From contig NZ_SOCP01000003.1 of NCBI RefSeq assembly GCF_004364325.1, positions 713,763 to 777,762 of the forward strand: a DNA stretch of 64,000 nt, given 5' to 3'. Source of the stretch: Actinophytocola oryzae (GTDB taxonomy: Bacteria > Actinomycetota > Actinomycetes > Mycobacteriales > Pseudonocardiaceae). Each line of letters opens with the position of its first letter. The first letter of the stretch is position 1. Positions 43,292 to 53,200 of this stretch are shown here, piece by piece. The notes under the pieces were generated by a model. That model did not search any database. It was not told the DNA's origin and was given only the letters and a program-made list of their open reading frames with translations. The position numbers and the translations under genes are program-made.

Positions 43292-44008
43292 GTGGCTGCC
43301 GTCGGCTTAGGTCAGGCCGCTCGAACCACGCCAGCCGGTGTTTTGCCGGCGAACATGGTCCCGCACCCGCGGGAAGAGTTGTTCTCGGTGCTGGTGGTCG
43401 ATGACCATCCGTTACTAAGGGAGGCGATAGCCGCCCGTTTGACCCAGATGGGTGCGGGCACCGTCCACGAAGCCGCCACGGTGGCTGAAGCGAGGGCGCG
43501 AGCACTGGCCACCGGCCCGTGCGATCTCGCGATCCTCGACCTCGGCCTGCCGGACGGCTCTGGGATCGAGCTTGTCACCGAGCTGCGTGGCCACGGTTGG
43601 CCCCGCATCGTGGTGCTGGCTTCATCCGACGACCCGTACGCCGTGCGTTCGGCCTTCCAGGCAGGGGCTCAGGCCTACCTGCTGAAGTCGGCCTCGCCGG
43701 TGGTCGTGACCGACGGGGTTCGTCGTGTACTCGAGGGCGGCGTCTACGCCGACCCGAGCGTCGCGCCGATCCTCGCCACGGGCACGCGGGTCCCCGGCAC
43801 CGACAACACACCGCGTGAGCTTTCCGCTCGCGAGGTGGAGGTGCTGCAGCTCGTCGCGGACGGGCAGTCCAACAAGGAGATCGGCGAGGGACTCAACCTG
43901 TCAGCTCTGACGGTGAAGTCCCATCTCTCGCGGATCGGCAGGAAGTTGGGCACCGGCGACCGGGCACAGATGGTCGCGCTGGCCATGCGAGCCGGCGTGA
44001 TTCGCTGA
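43292..44008 (+). CDS. orphan NarL/LuxR-type response regulator
   Basis: The 238-aa protein has a ~30-residue extension, a receiver domain with VLVVDDHPLLREAI (acidic pair), LAILDLGLPDGSG (phospho-acceptor Asp) and the Lys in YLLKSASP. After it comes a LuxR helix-turn-helix (LSAREVEVLQLVADGQSNKE; TVKSHLSRIGRKLG). No histidine kinase is adjacent. GTG 43292 has GGGAGG upstream. Confidence 0.9.
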   Translation: MAAVGLGQAARTTPAGVLPANMVPHPREELFSVLVVDDHPLLREAIAARLTQMGAGTVHEAATVAEARARALATGPCDLAILDLGLPDGSGIELVTELRGHGWPRIVVLASSDDPYAVRSAFQAGAQAYLLKSASPVVVTDGVRRVLEGGVYADPSVAPILATGTRVPGTDNTPRELSAREVEVLQLVADGQSNKEIGEGLNLSALTVKSHLSRIGRKLGTGDRAQMVALAMRAGVIR

Positions 44009-44129
44009 GTTAGAACGTGTTGGCTGGGCTCGCGAGGGCATTCGCGGGCCCGGCCAAAACGGCCACTTACCGTCACAAACGGGTCGCTGCCTGCGCAACT
44101 GTCACACTCGTGACGTATGGTCATCCGCC

Positions 44130-45374
44130 GTGGGTGACACGGGGACGGGAACAGCTGAGGGGGCACGGCCAGATCCGGTACTGCTGACACAGCCAGCAGA
44201 GGGCACGCCGGACGTCGTGGAAACGTTCGAGGCGCTGCGCGAGGCCTCGGACGCACTGGCCGCTGGCCAGGGTCCGATCGCGGTGGACACCGAGAGAGCC
44301 TCCGGCTACCGGTACTCCCAGCGCGCCTACCTCGTGCAGGTACGGCGGGAGGGAGCGGGCACGGTCCTGCTCGACCCGGTCGCGCTCGACGACCGCATCG
44401 ACCCGTTCGTGGACGCCCTCGCCGACACCGAATGGGTACTCCACGCGGCCTCACAGGACCTCCCCTGTCTCGACGAGTTGGGCCTGCATCCCGCGCGTCT
44501 CTTCGACACCGAGCTGGCCGGCAGGCTGGCCGGGTTCGAGCGGGTCGCCCTGGGCACCCTCGTCGAGCTGCTGCTCGGCTACCACCTCGAGAAGGGCCAC
44601 GGCGCCGCCGACTGGTCCCGCCGCCCCCTCCCCCAGGACTGGCTGGACTACGCCGCACTGGACGTCGAGCTGCTGGTCCCGCTGCGCGACGCGCTCGAGG
44701 CCGAGCTGGCCGAGCAGGGCAAGCTCGAGTGGGCGCTCGAGGAGTTCGAGGCACTGCGCACCGCCCCACCCGCGCCTCCGCGTGCCGAGCCGTGGCGGCG
44801 GACCTCCGGCATCCACCGGGTGCGCTCGCCGCGTGGGCTCGCGGCCGTGCGTGCGCTGTGGGAGGCCCGTGACGCACTCGCGAGGCAGCGGGACATCGCG
44901 CCGGGCCGGGTACTGCCCGACACGTCGATCGTCCAGGCCGCGGTCACCGCCCCGACCACCGAGGAGGAGCTGCTCGCCCTGCCGGTGTTCCGGGGCCGCG
45001 CCCAGCGCCGCATCGTGGACACCTGGCTGCGGGCGTTGCGCACGGCGGCCAGGCTGCCGAAGAGCGAGCTGCCCGACCCGTCACCCCCGCACGACGGGCC
45101 GCCCCCGCCCAACCGCTGGGGCGACCGCGACCCGGCCGCCGCCGCGCGTCTGGCGGCCGTGCGTGCCGCGCTCGCGGTCATCGCCGAGGCCAACCGCCTG
45201 CCGGTGGAGAACCTGCTGCAGCCGGACCTGGTGCGCCGCACGTGCTGGCGCCCGCCCGCCGACCTGTCGGTGGAGACCGTGGCCCAGACGCTGCGGGACA
45301 GCGGCGCGCGGGAGTGGCAGATCGGCCTGACCGCCGAGGCGCTGTCGACCGCGCTGAACGGCGCGGAGGCGTAG
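44130..45374 (+). CDS. rnd: ribonuclease D
   Basis: The 414-aa protein has the DEDD exonuclease motifs: IAVDTERASGYRY (D-E), HAASQDLPCLDELG with FDTELAGRLAGF, and DWLDYAALDVELLVPL (Y-D). Two HRDC-type helical regions follow (ALWEARDALARQRDIAPGRV; VIAEANRLPVENLLQPD). It trims 3' ends of structured RNAs. The start is GTG 44130; TATGGT eight bases upstream could be the -10 of a leaderless promoter. Confidence 0.92.
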   Translation: MGDTGTGTAEGARPDPVLLTQPAEGTPDVVETFEALREASDALAAGQGPIAVDTERASGYRYSQRAYLVQVRREGAGTVLLDPVALDDRIDPFVDALADTEWVLHAASQDLPCLDELGLHPARLFDTELAGRLAGFERVALGTLVELLLGYHLEKGHGAADWSRRPLPQDWLDYAALDVELLVPLRDALEAELAEQGKLEWALEEFEALRTAPPAPPRAEPWRRTSGIHRVRSPRGLAAVRALWEARDALARQRDIAPGRVLPDTSIVQAAVTAPTTEEELLALPVFRGRAQRRIVDTWLRALRTAARLPKSELPDPSPPHDGPPPPNRWGDRDPAAAARLAAVRAALAVIAEANRLPVENLLQPDLVRRTCWRPPADLSVETVAQTLRDSGAREWQIGLTAEALSTALNGAEA

Positions 45375-45393
45375 TCGCTGGGACGATGTCCCG

Positions 45394-46146
45394 GTGGCTG
45401 GCAGGGCGTTCATTGGCACTTCTGGGTGGCGTTATCCACCCTGGCGAGGTGAGTTCTACCCGAAAGGGTTAGTGCAGCGACGTGAGCTGGAGTACCTGTC
45501 GCGGCAGGTCAGCTCCGTGGAGATCAACGGCTCGTTCTACTCGCTGCAGCGGCCCGAGTCCTACCGGCGCTGGCGCGACGAGACGCCGGAGGACTTCCTG
45601 TTCGCGGTCAAGGGCGGCCGGTTCATCAGCCACATGAAACGGCTGCGCGACGTCGAGGAGCCGCTCGCGAGGTTCTTCGGCAGTGGTGTCCACGAGCTGG
45701 AGGACAAGCTCGGCCCGGTGCTCTGGCAGCTCCCACCCACGCTGCCGTTCGACCCGGACCTGCTCGCCGGCTTCTTCGACCTGCTGCCCCGCACCTCCGG
45801 CGACCGGCCGCTGCGCCACGCGCTGGAGGTCCGGCACGCCTCCTTCACCGACCCGGCGGTGCCGGACCTGTTGCGCAGGCACGACATCGCGCTCGTGGTG
45901 GCGGACGCGGCGGCGGAGTGGCCGTTCCTGGAACACGTCACCTCGGACTTCATGTACGTGCGGCTGCACGGCGACACGGAGCTGTACGCCAGCGGCTACA
46001 CCGACGAGGCACTCGACAGGTGGGCGCGCCGAGTCCGCGAGTGGACCGGTGAGGGCCTCGACGTCTTCGCGTACTTCGACAACGACATGAAGGTCCGGGC
46101 ACCGGCCGACGCGATCGGCCTCAGCGAACGGCTCGGCCTGAGGTAG
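45394..46146 (+). CDS. DUF72 (YecE-like) TIM-barrel protein
   Basis: The 250-aa protein has IGTSGWRYPPWRGEFYPKGL, SSVEINGSFYSLQRPESYRR, FLFAVKGGRFISHMKRL and VFAYFDNDMKVRAPADA, matching DUF72. The biochemical function is not established; an endonuclease-IV-like barrel has been noted for the family. It lies 19 bp after rnd and probably shares its transcript. The convergent kinase gene ends 12 bp downstream. Confidence 0.9.
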   Translation: MAGRAFIGTSGWRYPPWRGEFYPKGLVQRRELEYLSRQVSSVEINGSFYSLQRPESYRRWRDETPEDFLFAVKGGRFISHMKRLRDVEEPLARFFGSGVHELEDKLGPVLWQLPPTLPFDPDLLAGFFDLLPRTSGDRPLRHALEVRHASFTDPAVPDLLRRHDIALVVADAAAEWPFLEHVTSDFMYVRLHGDTELYASGYTDEALDRWARRVREWTGEGLDVFAYFDNDMKVRAPADAIGLSERLGLR

Positions 46147-46158
46147 CCCTGGGATCGC

Positions 46159-47286
46159 TCAGTGCGCCAGCGGCAGGTGCACGGTCACCGTCAGGCCGCC
46201 GCCGACGACGGCCTCCGCGCCGACCGTGCCGCCGTGCGCGCGCACGACCGCCCGCACGATCGACAGCCCCAGCCCCGTGCCCGTGTGCGCGGTCCGGTGC
46301 ACGCCACCCCGGCGGAACGACTCGAACAGCTCCTCGACCCGCTCCGGATCGACCGCCGCCCCTGACGACGACACCCGCAACGCCACCCAGCCCGCCCCGG
46401 CGCTCGTGCGGACGTCGAGCCAGCCGCCGTCCACGTTGTGCCGCACGGCGTTCTCCAGCAGGTTGCCCGCCACCCGCTCCAGCAGCGCGGGATCGCCGGA
46501 CGCGGGCGCCTGCGCGCACGTGAACGTGGCCCGCAGCCTGCGCTGCTCTGCCTCGACCCGCACGGCCTGCCACGCACTGCTCGCCACGGCCGCCAGGTCG
46601 ACGCGCTCCACGACGCCGATGCCCATGCCGTCGGTGCGCGCGAGCAGCAGCAGCCCGTCGACGAGCTGGTTGGCCCGCAGCGTCGCGGCACGCACGACAC
46701 CCGCCATGCGGCGCAGCTCGTCGGCGTCGGCACCGGGATCGGCGAGCGTGACGTCCAGCTCGGTGCGGATCACCGACAGGGGCGTGCGCAGTTCGTGGGA
46801 CGCGTTGGCCACGAACTGGCGCTGCGAGGAGAACGCGGCCTGCAGCCGGTCGAGCATGGCGTCGAACGTGTCGGCCAGCTCGGCCACCTCGTCGCGAGGG
46901 CCCCGCAGCGAGATCCGCTCACCGAGCGACTCGGCGGAGAGCCTGCGTGCGCTGCCCGTGACGTCCCGCAGGGGCTTCAGAACGCGGCCGGTGAAGGTCC
47001 AGGCCAACAGCGCCGTCGCGGCCACCACGCACACGAACGCGACCGAACCGGCCACCAGCACGCGGAAGCGGGCGTTGTCCTGGAGCACCCGGGTGAGGTC
47101 CTCGGCCTTCACGAGGACCCCGCCGACGCGGACGGTCGTGCCCGCGGGCAGGGACGGGCTCACCACCGCGTCACCGGCGAGCATCCAGCCGAGCCACAAC
47201 AGCAGCGCCGCGGCGACCGCGACCAGAACGGTCGCCAGAATCGTGATCCTGGCGCGGAGCCCCGGCCCCCGCCGAGCGTTGGTCAT
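46159..47286 (-). CDS. two-component sensor histidine kinase
   Basis: The 375-aa protein has two membrane helices (ITILATVLVAVAAALLLWLG; VLVAGSVAFVCVVAATALLA) enclosing a short ~60-residue sensor, a HAMP linker, the H-box FVANASHELRTPLSVIRTEL, N-box NLLENAVRHN and G-box GTGLGLSIVRAVV. An F-box-like FESFRRGG is present. ATG 47284-47286 overlaps the regulator stop by 4 bp, so the pair is co-translated. The signal is unknown. Confidence 0.93.
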   Translation of the reverse strand: MTNARRGPGLRARITILATVLVAVAAALLLWLGWMLAGDAVVSPSLPAGTTVRVGGVLVKAEDLTRVLQDNARFRVLVAGSVAFVCVVAATALLAWTFTGRVLKPLRDVTGSARRLSAESLGERISLRGPRDEVAELADTFDAMLDRLQAAFSSQRQFVANASHELRTPLSVIRTELDVTLADPGADADELRRMAGVVRAATLRANQLVDGLLLLARTDGMGIGVVERVDLAAVASSAWQAVRVEAEQRRLRATFTCAQAPASGDPALLERVAGNLLENAVRHNVDGGWLDVRTSAGAGWVALRVSSSGAAVDPERVEELFESFRRGGVHRTAHTGTGLGLSIVRAVVRAHGGTVGAEAVVGGGLTVTVHLPLAH

Positions 47287-47957
47287 TCCACCCGGCTCGC
47301 CGCGGGCACCCGGTAGCCGGAGCCGACCACGGTGTCGATGATGCCGGGCTCGCCCAGCTTCTTGCGCAGCGTCATGACGGTCACGCGCACGGTCGTGGTG
47401 AACGGGTCGGCGTGTTCGTCCCAGACCCGTTCGAGCAGCTCCTCGCTGGACACGACCGAGCCGCTCGCCGCGAGCAGCACCTCGAGGACGCCGAACTCCT
47501 TGCGGGTGAGGTCGACCCCCTGACCGGCCCTGGTGACCGTCCGGCGGGCCGGGTCCAGCTCGACGTCGCCCGCCCGCAGCACCGGCGGCGTGACCGGCGT
47601 GGCGCGCCTGGCCAGTGCCCGCACGCGGGCGACCAGCTCGTCGAAGGCGAACGGCTTGGCGAGGTAGTCGTCGGCGCCGAGGGACAGCCCCTCGACCCGG
47701 TCGGCGACCGACCCGCTCGCGGTCAGCATGATGACCCGGGTCAGGGCCCCGGAGGCGACGATCTCGCGGCACAGCTCGTCGCCGGACATGCCCGGCAGGT
47801 CGCGGTCGAGCACCACCACGTCGTAACGGGTGACGCTCGCCTTCTCGTGGCCCTCGTCCCCGTCCAGGGCCACGTCCACGGCCATGCCTTCACGACGCAG
47901 TCCCCTGGCGATGGCGTCGGCCAGGGGCTCCTCGTCCTCGACGATCAGAATCCGCAC
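47283..47957 (-). CDS. OmpR/PhoB-type response regulator
   Basis: The 224-aa protein has ILIVEDEEPLADAI, the phospho-acceptor Asp in VVVLDRDLPGMSG, the Lys in DDYLAKPFAFDELV, and a winged-helix output domain (LTRKEFGVLEVLLAASGSVV; VRVTVMTLRKKLG; IDTVVGSGYRVPA). It pairs with the kinase immediately downstream. Confidence 0.94.
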   Translation of the reverse strand: MRILIVEDEEPLADAIARGLRREGMAVDVALDGDEGHEKASVTRYDVVVLDRDLPGMSGDELCREIVASGALTRVIMLTASGSVADRVEGLSLGADDYLAKPFAFDELVARVRALARRATPVTPPVLRAGDVELDPARRTVTRAGQGVDLTRKEFGVLEVLLAASGSVVSSEELLERVWDEHADPFTTTVRVTVMTLRKKLGEPGIIDTVVGSGYRVPAASRVE

Positions 47958-48034
47958 CCCACAACGGTGCCACAGGTGCTCCTGACCGCGCCCTCAGGTC
48001 CGGTCAAGGAGCTTGGCGGTGCTCTGGGCGTGCA

Positions 48035-48081
48035 CTGAAGGACTCCTTCGTAACGCTGGGCGTAAGGAAGGAGTCCTTCAG
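48035..48081. repeat. palindromic repeat, copy 2
   Basis: CTGAAGGACTCCTTCGTAACGC, TGG, then the near-complement: a 22-bp stem with two mismatches and a 3-base loop. It lies between the dxs stop and the two-component regulator start, where it could terminate dxs transcription. Confidence 0.85.
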
Positions 48082-48097
48082 GACGCTCGGTACCGCG

Positions 48098-50023
48098 CTA
48101 GGGAAGCTCGGCCGGTGCGGGGGTCGTGTCCGTGCGGGTGGCGATCCACTCGGTGATGCGGCGCGCCACGTTCTGCGCGGTCATGCCGAGGCTGACCAGC
48201 ACCTCCGCGCGCGTGCCCTGCCCGTGGAACTCCTGCGGCAGCCCGAGGTCACGCAACGGCACGTCGACGTCCGCGTCACGCAGGGCGGCGGCCAGTGCCC
48301 AGCCGAAACCGCCGTGGCGGCCGTTGTCCTCGACCGTCACCACCAGGCGGTGCTCGCCTGCCAGCGTCACCAGCTCCGCCGGCACCGGCTTGACCCACCT
48401 CGGGTCGACGACCGTCACCCCGACCCCCTGGTCGGCCAGCCGGTCCGCGGCCGCCATCCCCAGCTCCGCCAGCGCGCCGACGGTCACGAGCAGGACGTCG
48501 TTCGTCTCGCGCGCGTCGGGACGGCGCAGCACGTCAACGCCCCCGCGCCGCTCCAGCGCAGCGACCTCGCCGCCGACCGACGCCTTCGGGAAACGCAGCA
48601 CGGTCGGGCCGTCCTTGACCGCGACGGCCTCGTTCAGCTCCTCGCGCAGCGTGTCGGCGTCGCGGGGCGCGGCCACCCGCAGGCCCGGCACGACCCCGAG
48701 GATCGACAGGTCCCACATGCCGTGGTGGCTCGGCCCGTCCGGTCCGGTGATGCCTGCCCGGTCGAGCACCAGCGTGACGGGCAGCCGGTGCAGTGCGACG
48801 TCCATGAGCACCTGGTCGAACGCGCGGCTGAGGAACGTCGAGTAGAGCGCGACGACCGGGTGCAGGCCCGCCATCGCCATGCCCGCCGCCGAGGTGACCG
48901 CGTGCTGCTCGGCGATGCCGACGTCGAACCACCGGTCCGGGTGCGCCTCGGCGAACTTCGCGAGACCGGTCGAGCGGAGCATGGCCGCCGTGATGGCCAC
49001 GACGTCCGGCCGCTCGTCGCCGATGCGGGCCAGCTCGTCGGCGAACACGGACGTCCAGGAGGCGGCGCCCTTGGCCTTGGTCGGCTTGCCGGTGACGGGG
49101 TCGATCGGGTCGGTCTGGTGCATCTGGTCGACCTCGTCGTTCTCGGCGAGGGGGTAACCACGACCCTTGCATGTGGCGACGTGCACGATGACCGGCCCGC
49201 CGAACTCCTTCGCGCGGCGCAGCGCGGCGTCCAGCGCGGCGAAGTCGTGCCCGTCGACGGGCCCGAAGTACTTGAGACCGAGGTCCTCGAACATCATCTG
49301 CGGCGAGAGGGCGTCCTTGATCCCGCGCTTGGCCGCGTGCAGGGCGGCGTAGAGCGGCTTGCCGACGACGGGGGTGCCCTGCAGCATCCGCTTGCCCGCC
49401 TCGAGCGAGCGCTCGTAGCCGGGCGACAGGCGCAGCGAGGCGAGGTGGTCGGCCAGGCCGCCGATGGTCGGCGAGTAGGACCGCCCGTTGTCGTTCACGA
49501 CGATCACCACCGGCCGGTTCCTGCCCGCGGCGATGTTGTTGAGCGCCTCCCAGCACATGCCGCCGGTCAGGGCCCCGTCCCCGACGAGGGCCACGACGTG
49601 TCGTCGCTCACCACGCAGCTCGAAGGCCTTGGCGAGGCCGTCGGCGTAGGAGAGGGCCGAGGAGGCGTGGCTGCTCTCGACGAAGTCGTGCTCGCTCTCG
49701 GCGCGGCTCGGGTAGCCGGAGAGGCCGTCGAGGAGCCGGAGGCGTTCGAAGTCGGCCTGGCGGCCGGTGAGCGCCTTGTGGACGTAGGCCTGGTGGCCGA
49801 CGTCGAAGATCACGGGGTCGTCGGGCGAGTCGAAGACCCGGTGGATGGCCATGGTCAGCTCGACGACGCCGAGGTTGGGGCCGAGGTGCCCGCCGGTGGT
49901 CGTGACTCTGTCGACGAGGAACTCGCGGATCTCCGCGGCCAGCCGGGGGAGTTGGTCCGGCGCCAACCTCTTCAGGTCGGCCGGGCCGTGCACCGTGGCG
50001 AGCAGGGACTCCTCGTCGGTCAC
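48098..50023 (-). CDS. dxs: 1-deoxy-D-xylulose-5-phosphate synthase
   Basis: The 641-aa ThDP enzyme starts the MEP isoprenoid pathway by joining pyruvate and glyceraldehyde-3-phosphate. It shows [34 protein letters not shown], the ThDP motif [33 protein letters not shown] and [19 protein letters not shown]. The start is GTG 50023 after GGGGTGA. It diverges from the large disordered-region protein. Its position between rnd and the methyltransferase fits the actinobacterial order. Confidence 0.96.
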   Translation of the reverse strand: MTDEESLLATVHGPADLKRLAPDQLPRLAAEIREFLVDRVTTTGGHLGPNLGVVELTMAIHRVFDSPDDPVIFDVGHQAYVHKALTGRQADFERLRLLDGLSGYPSRAESEHDFVESSHASSALSYADGLAKAFELRGERRHVVALVGDGALTGGMCWEALNNIAAGRNRPVVIVVNDNGRSYSPTIGGLADHLASLRLSPGYERSLEAGKRMLQGTPVVGKPLYAALHAAKRGIKDALSPQMMFEDLGLKYFGPVDGHDFAALDAALRRAKEFGGPVIVHVATCKGRGYPLAENDEVDQMHQTDPIDPVTGKPTKAKGAASWTSVFADELARIGDERPDVVAITAAMLRSTGLAKFAEAHPDRWFDVGIAEQHAVTSAAGMAMAGLHPVVALYSTFLSRAFDQVLMDVALHRLPVTLVLDRAGITGPDGPSHHGMWDLSILGVVPGLRVAAPRDADTLREELNEAVAVKDGPTVLRFPKASVGGEVAALERRGGVDVLRRPDARETNDVLLVTVGALAELGMAAADRLADQGVGVTVVDPRWVKPVPAELVTLAGEHRLVVTVEDNGRHGGFGWALAAALRDADVDVPLRDLGLPQEFHGQGTRAEVLVSLGMTAQNVARRITEWIATRTDTTPAPAELP

Positions 50024-50209
50024 CGCTGGTCACCCCTGTTTCTCAGATCGCGGGACGTCGTGCAGGTGACAGCCAGTCTACGACCGGCGCTCGTGGGTGC
50101 TCGGGGGCTCCGCGCGATGACCCCACGGTCGTGTACACAGAGGTCCGTGACATGGGCCTCCGCTCACGGAGTGGGCCGGTCAGACCCGCACGCCCCTACA
50201 CTCGTGCGG

Positions 50210-53200
50210 GTGCCAGTCGCATTCGACACCACCGGCATGGAACGACACGACGAGCGAACCTGGTTCGACGCGAGAACAGGTGACCAAGTCAGTCTTACCT
50301 ACATCGGTCTGGTGCCCGACATCCCCGCGCCGTTGGCGGACCTGCCGCTCCTGCGCAGAAAGCTCGCGGAGGAGACGGCCGAGACCGGCTCGATCATCGA
50401 GGCGCACGTCGTCACGCTCGACGGAGTGCCCACGCTGTTCCAGCTGATCAAGCTGCCCATCCCCGGCCAGGACACGGGCCTCGCGTTCATCGCGGCCTTC
50501 ACCGTGCCGAGGTCCCACTGCAGTGTGGTGCTGCGCATCCAGTGCGCGGAGGAACACACGACGGGCCTCCGCGAGTCGACGGTGGCCGCCCAGGTGGGGT
50601 TCGAGCACTGTTTCCCGCCGCATCCGTACGCGCCGGACGTGCATGGTCAGCTCCCGTACAGCCTGGCCGACGAGGCCGCGTGGGACCAGCAGTTCCCGGA
50701 CCACCCGCTGACCAGGGCCAGGGCGTGGGCGCACCACATGCTCGCCACGGCCAAGGTGGACCCTCGGTTCGCGGCATTGCCGCCGTTCGTGTTCGCTCCC
50801 CCGCACGCGCCGGGTTCTCCGGCCGGGCAGGCTCCTCCGCAGGCGGCACCCGCTGCCGTTCAGCAGGCCCCGCCGCCCGCTGCTGGGCAGGCTCTCCCGC
50901 CGGAGCAGGCCCGTCCCGAACCACCGCGGCCCGCTGAACAGCAGGTTCACGAACGCCAGGCCCCTCGCGAACCAGGGCTCCCGCAGCCGCAGACCCGCGA
51001 ACCACAGGCCGCCGGACCGTGGGCGCCCGAACCGTACGCCCCTGGGCCACAGGCCACCGGCTCGTGGGCACCCGGAGCCCACGAGCCACGAGCCACCGAA
51101 ACAGGGACACCCGAAGCCCACGAACCACGTACCGCCGGGCCGTGGACAGCCGAGACGCACGTCCCCGGGCAACAGGCCACCGAAACGTGGACACCCGAAG
51201 CCCGCGAACCGCACACCCCCGGACCGTGGACGGCTGAGGAGCATGCCCGCGAGCCACAGGGCGGCGAGCCGTGGGCAACCGAGGCCCCTGCCCGCGAGGC
51301 GCACGCCCCCGGGCCACGAACGGGTGAACCGTGGACGGCCGAGCCGCAGGGCCGCGAGTCGCGGATGCCTCAACCGTGGGCACCCGAGCCGCACGGCGGG
51401 GCGCCCGAGCCCGCCCGTGAACCGTGGACGTCCCAGCCGCAGGCGCCCGAGGCCGAGTCCCCGTTCTCCCCGGAGCCGGCGTTCCGCCCGGCCCCGTCCT
51501 TCCTGACCGACCTCACGGACGAGCCACCGCACGAGGACCTACCGGCCGAGGAACCGCACCGTCCGGAGTGGTCGGCCACGACGTCCCGTCCGGAGGCGGA
51601 GCCGACGTTCGGCCCCACCCCGGGCGCGGCGTTCCAGCCGGACACCGAACTCCGGAACGAGCCGCCCCACCCCGGTCCGGAACGGCCGCCGCACCCCGAG
51701 CCCGCACCGGCCGTCCGCGAGGAGCCTGTTCCCGCCGAAACCGACAGCGGCTTCAGTCCAGAACAGCTGTTCCGCTCGGATCATCAGGCCGAGCAGTCCC
51801 GCCACGCCGAGCCCACGTCACCGCCCGAGTCGGGCCGACACGCGCAACCGTCCGAGACCTCGTCCCAGCGTGGCCCGGAGCCGTCGGTTGACCCGGATCT
51901 CAGCGCGTTGCCGCCGACCACCCCTCGACCGGAAGCGCCACAAGGCCCCGAGCAGACCTTCCAGCAAGGACAGTCCCTCCCGGACCCCGGCACGCCCCGC
52001 CACCGAGACTCCGCGTCGGGACCAGATCCACGACCCGAGCCCGCAGGTGAGCCAGAGCCAGGCCTCCGCACACGCAGGCGAGGCGAGTCCACGGCCCGCT
52101 TCGGCACGCCACACCACCGCGACTCGGTGTTCGAACCAGACCCACACGGACCACCACAACCGAACCCCGGCACGCAGTCACGGCACGACCCGGCACCCCA
52201 GCCCGACGCACCGCACCACCCCGACCAGGACCGCCAGCCGGGAGAGCACCGCCCAGAACCCACACGCCGCCGCAACTCGATCTTCACGCCAGAGCCGCCG
52301 ACCCAATCCGAACCAAACCTCCGCCCCCTGCCGCGCCGCAACCCAGCACCTCGTCCCGAGACGCCTCACCGCAGCGAGCAGACCCTCGAGTCGGCTGAAT
52401 CCCACCGAGAACCCGCACACCACCGCGACTCGGCATTCGAACCACACCCGCACGAGCCACCTCGGCCAAACCCCGACACACAGACACGACACGACCCAAC
52501 ACCCCACCGCGAACAAAACCCCCAGCCAGCCGAATCCCGCCCAGACCCCGCACACCACCGCGACTCGGCATTCGAACCACACCCGCACGAGCCACCTCGG
52601 CCAAACCCCGACACACAGACACGACACGACCCAACACCCCACCGCGAACAAAACCCTCAGCCAGCCGAGCCCCGCCCAGACCCCGCACACCACCGCGACT
52701 CGATCTTCACGCCAGAGCCGCCAACCCGACCCGAACCGCAGCCGGATCCACTCCTCCCGCAGCGGCCGGAACCAACACCTCGTCCCAGGGCATCGCACCA
52801 CCCGGAGCAGTCGGACCAGCCTCTCCAGGAGACCGCCCTTCCCCGCCGCCGCGACTCGATCTTCGACCCGGAGCCGCCGCCCCCCGAACCGGCAGCTCAA
52901 CCGCCGACCCTCCACTCGACACCGCGCAACGTCCCCGCGCCGCCGTCCGAGGCAGCACAGCTCCCGTCACGACAGTTCCACCAGGACACCGCCACCCCTC
53001 GCCACCGCGACTCGGTGTTCCAACCGGACCCACCCGAGCCTGCCGACCTGTTCGAGCCGCAGTCGCAGCCCGAGCCGCGGCCCGAGCCGTCGTCCGAGTC
53101 GGTCTACCGGCGCAGGCGTGCGGCTCCGGTCCGGCACGAGCCAGAGCCCGCACGCCACGCCGAGCCGGCGTCCCCGCAGCCCGATCCCTCACAGGCCCAG

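Noticed and set aside
48224..50209. 5' extension of the 50210 gene through the dxs region
   Set aside because: This part is antisense to dxs, which has full motifs. The non-low-complexity N-terminal domain and a -10-like box place the start near 50210.
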